64,000 nt of DNA, taken from Actinomycetota bacterium (lineage in GTDB: Bacteria; Actinomycetota; Acidimicrobiia; Acidimicrobiales; Iamiaceae). Positions 33,986 through 43,129 of the stretch are shown here, piece by piece. The position numbers and the translations under genes are program-made. The DNA lies in NCBI GenBank assembly GCA_016185275.1, contig JACPNX010000006.1:44751-108750 (forward strand). Reading direction: 5' to 3'. Every line of letters begins with the position of its first letter. The stretch's first letter is position 1. The notes under the pieces are model-generated. The model worked only from the letters and a program-made list of their open reading frames with translations. It was not told the origin of the DNA and did not search any database.

Positions 33986-35443
33986 ATGGCCACCGGCGCA
34001 GCGTTCTTCGACCTCGACCGCACGCTCCTGTCCGGCGCCAGCGGTCCGGTCTTCAGCCAGGCGCTGAAGCGGGCAGGCGTCGTGCCCGACCGGAACATCC
34101 CGGGTGAGGGCCTGCTCTACCGGATCTTCGACACCGTCGGCGAGACCCTCCCCGCCATGCTCATCACCCGCCAGATGGCCAGGGTGGCCAACGGCTGGGA
34201 CCGCGAGGCGGTGAGCGCGGCCGGCAAGGAGGCTGCCGAGCGCCTCGTCGATCAGGTGCAGCCGTACGCCCACCTCCTCATCGAGCGGCACCGCGAGGAG
34301 GGCAGGCCGGTGGTCATGGCCACAACGTCGCCCTACCACCTCGTCGCCCCGCTGGCCGATGCGCTCGGGATCGACCACGTCCTCGCCACCCGGTACGGCG
34401 AGCGTGCGGGTCGTTACGACGGCACCATCGACGGCCCGTTCGTCTGGGGCCCGGGCAAGCTGGCGGCGGTACGGGCGTGGGCTCGGGACCACGGCGTGTC
34501 GGTCGATGCGTCGTGGGCCTACTCCGACTCGATCTACGACCTGCCACTGCTCAACGCCGTCGGCCACCCGGTCGCCGTCAACCCCGATCCCCGGCTGCAG
34601 CTCTTCGCGGCGGTGCGGCGCTGGCCGGTGCAGTTCCTAGACGTGCCCCCCGGGGTGCCCAAGCTCGCGGGCCTCGAACCGCAGCAGGTGGCCCTGGCGT
34701 TCACGCGGCCGCAGCTGTACCCGTACGTGCGCTTCGACGTCGACGGGGTCGACCACCTGCTCTCGCGTGGGCCCGCCATCGTCGTGGCCAACCACCGCTC
34801 CTACTTCGATCCCGTGGCCATCGCCTACCTGACGGCGCGCGCCGGGCGCCCGGTGCGCTTCCTCGGCAAGAAGGAGGTCTTCGACGCTCCGATCGTGGGC
34901 CAGCTGGCCAAGGCGTTCGGCGGGATCCGCGTCGAGCGGGGGAGCGGCTCCGACGAACCGCTCGCCGCCGCCGCGGAGGCACTGGCCGGGGGCCAGGTCG
35001 TGGTCATCCTCCCCGAAGGCACGATCCCCAGGGGACCGGCGTTCTTCGACCCCGAGCTCAAGGGGCGCTGGGGTGCAGCCCGCCTTGCCGCCACCGCTCA
35101 GGTACCGGTCATCCCGGTGGGCCTGTGGGGCACCGAGCAGGTGTGGCCGCGCAACGCGAGGGTTCCCAACGTGCTGAACGTGTTCGACCCTCCGACGGTG
35201 CGCATCCGGGTCGGTCCGCCGGTGAAGCTGCCCGAGCGCAAGGCCGAGCCCACGAAGGCCATGCTCACGGCCGACACGAAGAAGATCATGGCGGCCATCG
35301 CGGACCTGCTACCGGCCGAGGCGAGGGTTCGGCGCGACGTGGCCGACATCTCTGACGACGAGCTGCGCCGCGCCTGGCCGGCCGGGTACTCGGGGGACCT
35401 GAGAGCCGAGGCCGAGCTGTCCCGCCGCCCCGGCCGCGACTGA
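33986..35443 (+). CDS. HAD-IB phosphatase fused to PlsC-type 1-acylglycerol-3-phosphate acyltransferase
   Basis: A 485-aa bifunctional lipid enzyme. Residues 1-230 are a HAD-IB domain (AFFDLDRTLL motif I, MATTSPYHL motif II, AYSDSIYDLPLLNAVG motif IV). Residues about 245-485 are a PlsC acyltransferase (VANHRSYFDP, HX4D catalytic; FLGKKEVF; GGIRVERGS; LPEGTIPRG). HAD-PlsC fusions are common in actinobacteria and are thought to act in phospholipid or triacylglycerol assembly. The ATG at 33986 starts at the HAD motif; a longer start at 33785 adds a Pro-rich segment unlike the family. It is divergent from the LysR gene. Confidence 0.93.
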   Translation: MATGAAFFDLDRTLLSGASGPVFSQALKRAGVVPDRNIPGEGLLYRIFDTVGETLPAMLITRQMARVANGWDREAVSAAGKEAAERLVDQVQPYAHLLIERHREEGRPVVMATTSPYHLVAPLADALGIDHVLATRYGERAGRYDGTIDGPFVWGPGKLAAVRAWARDHGVSVDASWAYSDSIYDLPLLNAVGHPVAVNPDPRLQLFAAVRRWPVQFLDVPPGVPKLAGLEPQQVALAFTRPQLYPYVRFDVDGVDHLLSRGPAIVVANHRSYFDPVAIAYLTARAGRPVRFLGKKEVFDAPIVGQLAKAFGGIRVERGSGSDEPLAAAAEALAGGQVVVILPEGTIPRGPAFFDPELKGRWGAARLAATAQVPVIPVGLWGTEQVWPRNARVPNVLNVFDPPTVRIRVGPPVKLPERKAEPTKAMLTADTKKIMAAIADLLPAEARVRRDVADISDDELRRAWPAGYSGDLRAEAELSRRPGRD

Positions 35444-35487
35444 GGGGGAGCGGCTCCCGGGCGAAGACGCGGTCGCCGGCGCCGGCT

Positions 35488-36030
35488 TCAGTCGCCGGTC
35501 TGGCCATCGATGCGCTCGCGCAGCAGGTCGGCGTGTCCGTTGTGGCGGGCGTACTCCTCGACCATGTGCACGAGCACCCAGCGGGCGCTGATCGTGCGGT
35601 CACCGTCGGTCACTGTCAGGTCGAGGGTCGCCACCGCGGCCAGGGCGGCGCGCGACCGCTCGAGCTGTGCCTCGTAGCGGGCGAGGTCTCCCGCCGGGTC
35701 GGGGGGATCGGGGATGCGGAGGTCGCCGTCGGGGTCGTCGTCGGACCAGTAGTGCGGCACGACGTCCGGGAACGGCGGCTCCTTGCCCATGCGGCCGATT
35801 CCCCGCTCGAACCAGCCTTGCTCCACGTCGGTCATGTGCCGCAGGAGCCCCAGCAGCGTCAGCGGCGACGGCGGGCATGCGGCATCGGTCAGCTGCTCCG
35901 GGGTGAGGCCGCCGCACTTGCGCACGAGGATCTGCCGATGGAACTCGAGCCAACTCTCGAGCATGGCCCGCTCGTCGCCGACCTCGATCGGCTCAGGAGG
36001 AGGCGGCGGCTGGCTGAACGCAGGGTCCAT
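35488..36030 (-). CDS. DinB/DUF664 protein (mycothiol-transferase-like)
   Basis: A 180-aa four-helix-bundle protein of the DinB superfamily, DUF664 branch; characterised relatives are mycothiol- or bacillithiol-dependent S-transferases. Metal-binding His residues appear in LLRHMTDVEQGWFERG and HMVEEYARHNGHADLLRERIDG, the three-His pattern expected. The GGAGGT site before the ATG at 36030 excludes a long upstream extension that is antisense-like. Mycothiol dependence would fit an actinobacterium. It is downstream of the M48-like gene in the same direction (32-nt gap). Confidence 0.9.
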   Translation of the reverse strand: MDPAFSQPPPPPEPIEVGDERAMLESWLEFHRQILVRKCGGLTPEQLTDAACPPSPLTLLGLLRHMTDVEQGWFERGIGRMGKEPPFPDVVPHYWSDDDPDGDLRIPDPPDPAGDLARYEAQLERSRAALAAVATLDLTVTDGDRTISARWVLVHMVEEYARHNGHADLLRERIDGQTGD

Positions 36031-36062
36031 CGGTACCTCCGGGACATCGCCGTCGGATGAGG

Positions 36063-37418
36063 TCAGGCGCCGACTCTGGCCTGGAGCTCGCCGGCGACGG
36101 TAGCGAGTGCCGGGTGCACCTCCGCGGCCACGGCCACGGCCCGCTCGGGCGGGCACGCCACCTGCGCGGGAAGGTCCGCACGGGTGCGCGCGAATGCCAG
36201 TCGGTGGGCGGTCGGCGGGTGGGGATCGTCCCAGGCCTGGCCGCGGCGACGCGACAGCCGGCGCAGTCGTTCCCGCTCGTGGCCCGGCACGTCGGCGATG
36301 GCTCGCCTGGCGGCCGCCCAGGGATCCTGACCGCCGGCGGCGCCGCGGCGCGCCGCGGAGGTGCAGCGGTCCGCCAGCAGCAGCGTCTCCAGTGCGCCGG
36401 TCAGGGCCTCGCGTCCGGCGACCCGGGCGGCGATCTCGTCCGCCCGGTACTCGGCGCGCTGCGTGGCCGTCGTGGCCGTGGTGCGCAGGCGGCGCAGCTG
36501 CGCGACGGCGATCCGGCGCGCGCCCGCGATGGCGGCGCGGTTGAGGCCATCGCCCCACACGCCGCGCCGCTCGCGCGCCGGCGCCTCGTCGGTGAGGCTG
36601 TCGACCCAGCGACGCAGCGACTCGTCGGCGCTGGCCACGAACCGGCGGTTCGCCGAGTCGCCGCGGACCGGGTGGGCGAGGACGTGGGCCAGCATGGCGA
36701 CGCGCTGCTGCGGATCGAGGCAGACCCACAAGGGGGCGCCCATCCGCACCGTCGTGCGCCGGCGGATCGCGGTGGTGGAGAGGTCCGACCCGAAGGATGC
36801 ATCGACCTCGAACCGTTCGGGCGCGGCCGTGCCCACCGCAGCCGCGACCTCGCCGACCAGCGCGGCCAGGGCGGACGCGTCACACAGGTCGATGGCGGCG
36901 ACGCCAGGGTCGCCCCGGCGCGGTCTCGGCCCGAGAGCCAGACCGGCGAAGGCGAGCACCACACCGACCGCCACACCGATCACCCCGGGCCATGCCGCGA
37001 CCGCCAGCGCCACGCCGGCGCCGACGAGAGCGGCGGTCACGAGGTGGACGGCGAGAGCCAGGAACCACACGCGCAGGCGTGCCGGGTCACGGGGCAGGCG
37101 AACCTCGGGCTCCAAGCTCACCTCGGCCAGGAGCCGCGGGCCCTCGTCGGCAGCGGCCTGCGCGGCGCGGCGCTCGAATCGTGACGCCGGCGGCGGCTGC
37201 GGCCTCGGGTCGACGTTCCACTCGCACGCCGGGCACCACCGCACGAAGCGCTCGTCGGCCTCGATGACGCGGCTGCACCGGGGGCACGGCTCACGCAGCG
37301 TGTGCCCGCCGGCCGGTCGGACCGGTGGCTCGCCGCCGGGCGAGTCGCCGGGCGGTCCCCCGGGCGGATCGCCGGGCGGTTCCCCGGGCGAGTCGCCTTC
37401 GGAGCGCGAGACCGTCAC
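36063..37418 (-). CDS. M48-like membrane protein with degenerate peptidase motif
   Basis: A 451-aa protein. It has a Gly/Pro repeat at the N-terminus (PGEPPGDPPGGPP), a zinc-ribbon-like CPRC..CPAC pair about residues 45-65, two membrane helices about 120-165, and a C-terminal part resembling M48 (HtpX-like) proteases. The active-site motif reads LAHVLAHPVRGD: both His ligands remain but the catalytic Glu of HExxH is Val. The downstream EYRADEIAAR keeps the third-ligand motif. It therefore looks like a metal-binding pseudoprotease. Start uncertain: the GTG at 37418 immediately follows the aconitase stop, and a GTG at 37478 would overlap acn by 59 nt. Confidence 0.7.
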   Translation of the reverse strand: MTVSRSEGDSPGEPPGDPPGGPPGDSPGGEPPVRPAGGHTLREPCPRCSRVIEADERFVRWCPACEWNVDPRPQPPPASRFERRAAQAAADEGPRLLAEVSLEPEVRLPRDPARLRVWFLALAVHLVTAALVGAGVALAVAAWPGVIGVAVGVVLAFAGLALGPRPRRGDPGVAAIDLCDASALAALVGEVAAAVGTAAPERFEVDASFGSDLSTTAIRRRTTVRMGAPLWVCLDPQQRVAMLAHVLAHPVRGDSANRRFVASADESLRRWVDSLTDEAPARERRGVWGDGLNRAAIAGARRIAVAQLRRLRTTATTATQRAEYRADEIAARVAGREALTGALETLLLADRCTSAARRGAAGGQDPWAAARRAIADVPGHERERLRRLSRRRGQAWDDPHPPTAHRLAFARTRADLPAQVACPPERAVAVAAEVHPALATVAGELQARVGA

Positions 37419-37419
37419 C

Positions 37420-39723
37420 TCAACCGTTCCCACCCGCGTTCGAGTGGGTCCGCTGGCGGATGATGTTGAGGGCGCCACCGGCTCTGAACCAGCCGATCTG
37501 CTCGTCGTTCATCGTGTGGTTGGCCTCGAAGTCGACCGTGGTGCCGTTCGGCTTGACGATCTGGCACCGCACGGGCTGGTCGGGCGAGAGGTCGGCGAGG
37601 CCGAGGATCGAGATCTTGTCCTGCTCGTCGACCTCGTCGTACGTCGCCGGGTCGGCGAAGGTGAGTGGCAGCACGCCCTGCTTCTTGAGGTTCGTCTCGT
37701 GGATGCGGGCGAACGATCGCACGAGGATGGCGCCCGCCCCCCGGAACCGCGGCTCCATCGCGGCGTGCTCGCGCGACGAGCCCTCGCCCCAGTTCTCGTC
37801 GCCGACGGCGATCCACGCCACGCCGGCCTCGTGGAGGTGCTTGGCGATGTCGGGGAACGGGCGCGTGGCTCCGTCGAGCGGGTCGCGTCCCTCGCCGGAC
37901 TGGCCGGTGAACGCGTTGACGACGCCGAGGAAGAGGTTGCCCGAGATGTTCTCCAGGTGGCCGCGGAACCGCAGCCACGGACCGGCCATCGAGATGTGGT
38001 CGGTCGTGCACTTGCCCTTGGCCTTCAGCAGGACCGGCAGCTCGAGGTAGTCGTGGCCGTCCCAGGCCGGGAAGGGCTCGAGGAGCTGGAGCCGCTCGGA
38101 CCCGGGCGAGACCTCGACCGCGACGTCGGACCCGTCCTCGGGAGGGGCGACGAACCCGGACTCGCCGGGGTCGAAGCCGGCGTCGGGCAGGTCCACCCCC
38201 ACCGGCGGATCGAGGCGGACCTGCTCACCGTCGTCGGTGGTGAGCGCGTCCGTGGCGGGGTTGAAGTCGAGGCGGCCGGCCAGCGCGAGCGCGACCACCG
38301 TGTCGGGCGAAGTCACGAACGACAGGGTGTTGGCCGAGCCGTCGTTGCGCTTCGGGAAGTTGCGGTTGTAGCTGTTCACGATCGTGTTGACCGTGCCCGG
38401 GTCCATGTCCGGCCGGGCCCATTGGCCGATGCACGGCCCGCAGGCGTTGGCCAGCACCTCGCCGCCGATGGCCTCGAGGTCGGCGAGGAGGCCGTCGCGC
38501 TCGATGGTCGCGCGCACCTGCTCGGAACCCGGGGTGATGAGCAGCTTCGTGCGCGCCGTGAGCCCCTTCGCCGAGGCCTGCCGCGCGATCGACGCGGCCC
38601 GCGTGATGTCCTCATACGACGAGTTGGTGCACGAGCCGACGAGCGCCGCGCTGATCTCGAGCGGCCAGCCCTCCCGCTCGGCGTCCACGCCGATGTCGGT
38701 CACCTTGTGCGCGTAGTCGGGCGAGTGGGGCCCGTTGATCAGGGGTGCGAGCGACGACAGGTCGATCTCGACCACCTGGTCGTAGAACCGCTGGGGATCG
38801 GCGACGACGTCGTCGTCCGGCCGCAGGTGCTCGGCCACGGCGGCTGCCGCGCCGGCGATGCCCTCACGCCCGGTGGCCCCGAGGTACGCGGCCATGTTGG
38901 CGTCGAAGCCGAACAGGGAGCAGGTGGCGCCGATCTCCGCGCCCATGTTGCAGATCGTGGCCTTGCCGGTGGCGGAGATCGACTCGGCGCCCGGGCCGAA
39001 GTACTCGACGACGGCACCGGTGCCGCCCTTGACGGTGAGGACGCGGGCGACCTCGAGGATCACGTCCTTGGGCGCCGACCAGCCGGACAGCTCCCCAGTG
39101 AGGTGCACGCCGATCACCTTCGGGAAACGGACGTTGAAGGGGTAGCCAGTCATCACGTCGACTGCATCGGCACCGCCCACGCCGATGGCGATCATGCCCA
39201 GGCCTCCGGCGTTGGGCGTGTGGCTGTCGGTGCCGATCATCATCCCGCCGGGAAACGCATACTGCTCGAGGACCACCTGGTGGATGATCCCCGACCCCGG
39301 CTTCCAGAAGCCGATGCCGTAGCGCCGCGACACGCTCTCGAGGAAGGCGTAGACCTCCTCGTTGCTCTCGAGCGCGACGCCGAGGTCGATCCGGGCGCCG
39401 ACCTTGGCCTGGATGAGGTGGTCGCAGTGGACGGTGGTGGGCACCGCCACCCGGTCGAGGCCCGCCGTCATGAACTGCAGCAGGGCCATCTGCGCGGTGG
39501 CGTCCTGCATGGCGATCCGGTCGGGACCGAAGTCGGTGTACGAACGGGCCCGTTCCAGACCGCCGGCCTCGGGGTCGCGCAGGTGGTTCACGAGGATCTT
39601 CTCGGTGAGTGTGAGCGGGCGCCCGAGGCGGCGGCGGCCGATCGAGATGCGCTCGGGCAGGCGGTCGTACACGCCTTGGACGAGCGACAGCGGCGTCGAG
39701 GCGGTCTCGGCGGTGTCGGCCAT
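37420..39723 (-). CDS. acn: Aconitate hydratase, mitochondrial-type
   Basis: Isomerises citrate and isocitrate in the TCA cycle using a 4Fe-4S cluster. At 767 aa it matches mitochondrial aconitase (about 750-780) rather than bacterial AcnA (about 900) or AcnB. Cluster cysteines are in [11 protein letters not shown] and ACGPCIGQW. Other landmarks are [21 protein letters not shown], the swivelling C-terminal domain [17 protein letters not shown], and [14 protein letters not shown]. The ATG at 39723 has an AGGAGG site 6 nt upstream. A TATCAT hexamer read leftwards at 39790-39785 may be its -10. A GntR regulator is divergent 72 nt away; the M48-like gene follows with coupling. Confidence 0.96.
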   Translation of the reverse strand: MADTAETASTPLSLVQGVYDRLPERISIGRRRLGRPLTLTEKILVNHLRDPEAGGLERARSYTDFGPDRIAMQDATAQMALLQFMTAGLDRVAVPTTVHCDHLIQAKVGARIDLGVALESNEEVYAFLESVSRRYGIGFWKPGSGIIHQVVLEQYAFPGGMMIGTDSHTPNAGGLGMIAIGVGGADAVDVMTGYPFNVRFPKVIGVHLTGELSGWSAPKDVILEVARVLTVKGGTGAVVEYFGPGAESISATGKATICNMGAEIGATCSLFGFDANMAAYLGATGREGIAGAAAAVAEHLRPDDDVVADPQRFYDQVVEIDLSSLAPLINGPHSPDYAHKVTDIGVDAEREGWPLEISAALVGSCTNSSYEDITRAASIARQASAKGLTARTKLLITPGSEQVRATIERDGLLADLEAIGGEVLANACGPCIGQWARPDMDPGTVNTIVNSYNRNFPKRNDGSANTLSFVTSPDTVVALALAGRLDFNPATDALTTDDGEQVRLDPPVGVDLPDAGFDPGESGFVAPPEDGSDVAVEVSPGSERLQLLEPFPAWDGHDYLELPVLLKAKGKCTTDHISMAGPWLRFRGHLENISGNLFLGVVNAFTGQSGEGRDPLDGATRPFPDIAKHLHEAGVAWIAVGDENWGEGSSREHAAMEPRFRGAGAILVRSFARIHETNLKKQGVLPLTFADPATYDEVDEQDKISILGLADLSPDQPVRCQIVKPNGTTVDFEANHTMNDEQIGWFRAGGALNIIRQRTHSNAGGNG

Positions 39724-39795
39724 GGGGCCCTCCTGTCGGTTCGGTCGGGAGGCGGAGCGGGCGGGTGCTTGCGCTCCGAGGCGAATGATACAACC

Positions 39796-40542
39796 ATGAG
39801 ACAAGTGGTGCGCACGATCCGGTACCAGGAGATCGCGGACGACCTTCGCTCCCGCATCGTCGCAGGCGAGCCCGGGGCGGGTCGCCTCCTACCCAGCGAG
39901 GCGGAGCTGGGGGAGCGCTACCGCGCCAGCCGGGTGACGGTCCGCAAGGCCCTCGAGGTGCTGCGGCTGGACGGCCTGGTCGACGCCCGGCAGGGCTACG
40001 GCTGGTTCGTGGCGGGCGAGACGTTCCGCCAGCCGCTCGGCCGGCTCGGCACGATCGAGGAGCAGCTCGAGCAGTCGGGGTGGCGCAGCGAGCGGCGCAT
40101 CCTCGCGTTCGGGTTCCAGGCGGCGCCGCAGGCGGTGCGCGACGTGCTCGGAGTCGACGAGGTGCTGCACGTCGAGCGCGTGAACCTGGCCGACGGCGAG
40201 CCGTTCGCCCGCGTGACCGTGTGGTGCCCGGCCGAGCTCGGGGCGGCGCTGTCGCGGGCGGACGTGGAGCGGTCCAGCTTCTACGACCTGCTCACCGTGC
40301 CGCTCGGCGGCGCCACCCAGACCATCGGCTCCGAGGCCGCCTCGGCGCGCGACGCCGAGGTGCTCGAGATCCCGGAGGGCTCGCCGGTGCTGGTGTGCGA
40401 GCGGGTGACGTCGACCCTCGACGGCCGGCCCGTGCTGATCGGCCACCACGTCTTCCCCGGTCACCGGACCGTGTTCACCGTCGACCTGCCGCGTGCGCCC
40501 GCGTCGTCGATCGCGCCGAGCGGCCTGCGGTTGGTCGAGTAG
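39796..40542 (+). CDS. GntR-family regulator with UTRA effector domain (HutC type)
   Basis: A 248-aa repressor. N-terminal winged helix-turn-helix: [63 protein letters not shown]-terminal UTRA ligand-binding domain from about residue 85 ([11 protein letters not shown].. to VFTVDLPRA). The ATG at 39796 begins directly after a low-GC stretch and leaves almost no leader. Being divergent from acn across 72 nt, it is a candidate regulator of aconitase and of itself. That is positional inference; the described aconitase regulators in corynebacteria are of a different family. Confidence 0.9.
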   Translation: MRQVVRTIRYQEIADDLRSRIVAGEPGAGRLLPSEAELGERYRASRVTVRKALEVLRLDGLVDARQGYGWFVAGETFRQPLGRLGTIEEQLEQSGWRSERRILAFGFQAAPQAVRDVLGVDEVLHVERVNLADGEPFARVTVWCPAELGAALSRADVERSSFYDLLTVPLGGATQTIGSEAASARDAEVLEIPEGSPVLVCERVTSTLDGRPVLIGHHVFPGHRTVFTVDLPRAPASSIAPSGLRLVE

Positions 40543-40556
40543 CTCGCTCCCGGACC

Positions 40557-40604
40557 GTTCTTTGGCTCCTTGTCATCGCCAGGCGTGGTCAAAGAACCAA
40601 AGAA
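40557..40604. repeat. AT-rich inverted repeat after the GntR gene
   Basis: GTTCTTTG at 40557-40564 pairs with CAAAGAAC at 40590-40597, and the overlapping TTCTTTGG (40558-40565) pairs with CCAAAGAA (40597-40604). The right side is therefore two tandem CAAAGAA boxes. It lies between gntR and the 488-aa gene and stands out in base composition. It could be a weak terminator of gntR or a regulator site for the gene downstream. Confidence 0.5.
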
Positions 40605-40722
40605 GTGAGGGGCGGACGGCGGCGCGGGTCTGGGTCCATTGCGTATCTCACCCGTGCGGTGGAGCTCTTGTCGTCGTACGAGCCGGACGCGAACTGCCGG
40701 CCACCGACGAGGAGGCAACGCC

Positions 40723-42189
40723 ATGCACGACGTCACCGCGGGCATCGACGACATCCGGCGGGAGATCATCGACCGCCACCAGATCATCGACTGGTCCGAC
40801 CGGTTCCCCTGGTGGCCGCAGCCGGCGCACGTGAAGGTCCTGTTCTACGCGGACGGCTCCATCCAGTACGACGGCGGGCCGTTCCTCGGGCTCAAGCAGG
40901 TGCTGGCCACGCTGACCGCGCGCGTGTACCCGTGGGTGCACTTCGACGTCACGACCGCCCACCGCCGCAGCGATCCGAGCGCCGATCACGACAACGTCGA
41001 CCTTGCCGCCGCCCTTGCGATCGACTCGTTCGACGAGCTGTGGATCTACAGCATCGAGTCGGGCCCGCAGCTGAGCGCCGGCGAGCTGGCCGCCGCCCAA
41101 GCCTTCATGGACACGACCGACGGGGGCGTGCTCATCACCGGCGACCACGCCGACCTCGGCCAGGCCTTCGGCAACCTGCGGCGCGCCGGCACGATGCGCC
41201 AGCTCCCGGCACCGCCGGCGGCGCCACCCACCTGGAACAGCACCCTGCGCACGGGCGCAGACTCGCTCTTCCAGTTCGAGGACCAGTCGGACTCGACGCC
41301 CCAGCCCTTGCGGTACCGGCGCTACTGGGCGGGCGTCTTCGCGCAGGCACCGCATCCGGTGCTGTGCTCGTCGCTCGGCCCGATCGACATCTTCCCGGAC
41401 CACCAGCACGAGGGTGAGGCGGTCGCTCCGGCGCCCACCGATCCGAACGAGTGGCCCGGTGGCGTCGGCGCCGAGGTGATCGCGTGGGGGAACATCGTCG
41501 ATCCCTCGTCGAACACCGTCGGTCGCGAGGTCGGCGTGCTGTCGGCCTACGACGGCCACGCCGCGGGCGTCGGCCGCGTCCTCGCCGACTCGACGTGGCA
41601 CCACCACTTCGACATCAACCTGCGCGGCCTGCCCGGCGACCCGGCGCGCCCTGGCTTCGTCACGCCGGGGACGGCGAGCTGGATCACGACGGCGAAGAAG
41701 ATCGAGCACTTCTTCGTCAACGCCGGCGTGTGGCTCGCCCCGCCCGCGAAGCAGGCCGCCATGCGGGCCGCCGCGTGGTGGCCGATCCTGTGGAGCGACG
41801 CGATCGTCGAGGCCCACCCGCTGCGGGACCGTTCCTGGCTCTTCGGTCGCTACGCCTACGACGCGCTCGGGCGGTACGCGCCTCAGTGCGCGGTGTTCCG
41901 CTGGCTGTGGGACCTCGTGCCGACGCTGGTGCAGCAGGACTTCGTCAAGCTCATCGACCCCGGCGACCCGCCGCCTTTCGCCGAGTACCTCGCCGGGGTG
42001 GCGACCCGCCAGCTCATCGAGCGCTTCGACGTGCGCCCCGACCGGCTGCCGGACAAGGCCCCGGAGTTGGAGGAGGTCGACGCCGCCTTCGAGGGCGTGG
42101 CCGAGCGGGCGCTCGGGGAGCTCGTCGGTGACATGGAGCGGCGCCTCGACGCGGTCCGCCGGCTCGGCTCGGGCGCGAAGGCGCGCTGA
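40723..42189 (+). CDS. Conserved-looking protein of unknown function, 488 aa
   Basis: Not recognised. A strong GAGGAGG site precedes the ATG. The protein is cytoplasmic (no signal, no helix), with an N-terminal half that alternates strands and helices: VKVLFYADGSIQYDGG, FDELWIYSIESG, GVLITGDHADLGQAFGN, then GREVGVLSAYDGHAAGVGRVLADSTWHHHFDINL near residues 265-300, and a helical C-terminal 180 residues. The GDH and STWHHHF segments with clustered His could bind metal or form an active site. The strand order hints at a glutamine-amidotransferase or ThuA-like fold, but I would not assign it. The gene is alone, ending at a convergent terminator. Confidence 0.8.
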   Translation: MHDVTAGIDDIRREIIDRHQIIDWSDRFPWWPQPAHVKVLFYADGSIQYDGGPFLGLKQVLATLTARVYPWVHFDVTTAHRRSDPSADHDNVDLAAALAIDSFDELWIYSIESGPQLSAGELAAAQAFMDTTDGGVLITGDHADLGQAFGNLRRAGTMRQLPAPPAAPPTWNSTLRTGADSLFQFEDQSDSTPQPLRYRRYWAGVFAQAPHPVLCSSLGPIDIFPDHQHEGEAVAPAPTDPNEWPGGVGAEVIAWGNIVDPSSNTVGREVGVLSAYDGHAAGVGRVLADSTWHHHFDINLRGLPGDPARPGFVTPGTASWITTAKKIEHFFVNAGVWLAPPAKQAAMRAAAWWPILWSDAIVEAHPLRDRSWLFGRYAYDALGRYAPQCAVFRWLWDLVPTLVQQDFVKLIDPGDPPPFAEYLAGVATRQLIERFDVRPDRLPDKAPELEEVDAAFEGVAERALGELVGDMERRLDAVRRLGSGAKAR

Positions 42190-42346
42190 CCCGAACCGGA
42201 TGGCGGCCCGCCGGTCAGAGGACCGGCCGGCCGCCCGGGTCAGGCGGGACCTGGCGGGAAGCCCAGGGGTGGCCGCGGCACCCCGGGACGGCGCGGGGCG
42301 GCACGGGGGCGGCGGCGGAGTCGTGCCCGCAGGGAGGGGGAGCAGG

Positions 42347-42374
42347 GTGCGGGCCGTCGGGGGGCGGCCCGCAC
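42347..42374. terminator. Hairpin terminator in the convergent gap
   Basis: Nine-base-pair stem GTGCGGGCC / GGCCCGCAC with a ten-base G-rich loop, placed between two converging genes (stops at 42189 and 42438). It could serve both strands. The rest of the 248-nt gap is very GC-rich and I see no gene in it. Confidence 0.55.
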
Positions 42375-42437
42375 CTGGCGCGCTCGGGCACCGGAGGGCG
42401 CGGGCGGCGGCGCCGGCTGCGGCGCCCGGCCGTGCGG

Positions 42438-43088
42438 CTACCAGGTGTCCCAGTGCAGGACGCGCTCGAGAGGCAGGCGGTCGGCCGGCCTGAAGTCCGT
42501 GCCCTTCGTGTAGGCGACCGGGAAGAGGCCGGCCTGGGCCACCTTCTCGTAGGGGATGCCGAGCAGCTCGGCGACCTCCTGCTCGCCGGGCAGGTGCAGC
42601 GTCGTCCAGGCCGAGCCGAGGCCGCGCGAGCGCAGGGCCAGCATGAAGCTCCACGCCGCGGGGAGGATCGACCCCCAGAAGCCGGCGTGCTCGGCCGTCG
42701 ACGCCTCGGGTCCCGGCCGTCCCCACTGGCAGGGGATCACCATGAGCGGAACCTCGTGGAGGTGCTCGCGCAGGTAGCGGGCCGAGCTGCCCACCTTCGG
42801 CGCCGACGCCGCCCGCGGATCGCCCTCGGGCCACCCGCGCAGCTGCTCGGACGCGGCGAAGTAGGGGTCGGCGAAGCGCCCGTAGACCTCGGCGATCGCC
42901 CGCTTCTTCTCGGCATCCTCGACCACCACCCAGTGCCAGCCCTGGGTGTTGCCGCCGGTGGGTGCCTGCAGGGCGAGGCCCAGGCACTCCTCCACGACGT
43001 CCCGCGGCACCGGCCGCTCGAGGTCGAGGCGCTTGCGGACGCTGCGGGTGGTGGTCAGCAGGTCGTCGATGGAGAGCTCGAGGGTCAC
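42438..43088 (-). CDS. Nitroreductase-family flavoprotein
   Basis: A 216-aa FMN-dependent NAD(P)H oxidoreductase of the nitroreductase fold. Seen: TRSVRKRLDLERPVPRDVVEECLGLALQAPTGGNTQGWHWVVVED (FMN phosphate and ring contacts), the middle SILPAAWSFMLALRSRGLGSAWTTLHL and a C-terminal FPVAYTKGTDF. Typical substrates are quinones, nitroaromatics or enones. The GTG start at 43088 is divergent from ohr with only 41 nt between starts, so both could respond to oxidative or electrophile stress, which is inference. Confidence 0.92.
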   Translation of the reverse strand: MTLELSIDDLLTTTRSVRKRLDLERPVPRDVVEECLGLALQAPTGGNTQGWHWVVVEDAEKKRAIAEVYGRFADPYFAASEQLRGWPEGDPRAASAPKVGSSARYLREHLHEVPLMVIPCQWGRPGPEASTAEHAGFWGSILPAAWSFMLALRSRGLGSAWTTLHLPGEQEVAELLGIPYEKVAQAGLFPVAYTKGTDFRPADRLPLERVLHWDTW

Positions 43089-43129
43089 GAACCTGACCGT
43101 ACCGGCGCCGCCGCTTCTAGGGTGGCGGT

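Noticed and set aside
36361..40542. A 1393-codon open frame on the plus strand across acn and into gntR
   Set aside because: Only the last 249 codons (39796-40542) encode a recognisable protein. The rest is antisense to aconitase and the M48-like gene and is open because of GC bias.
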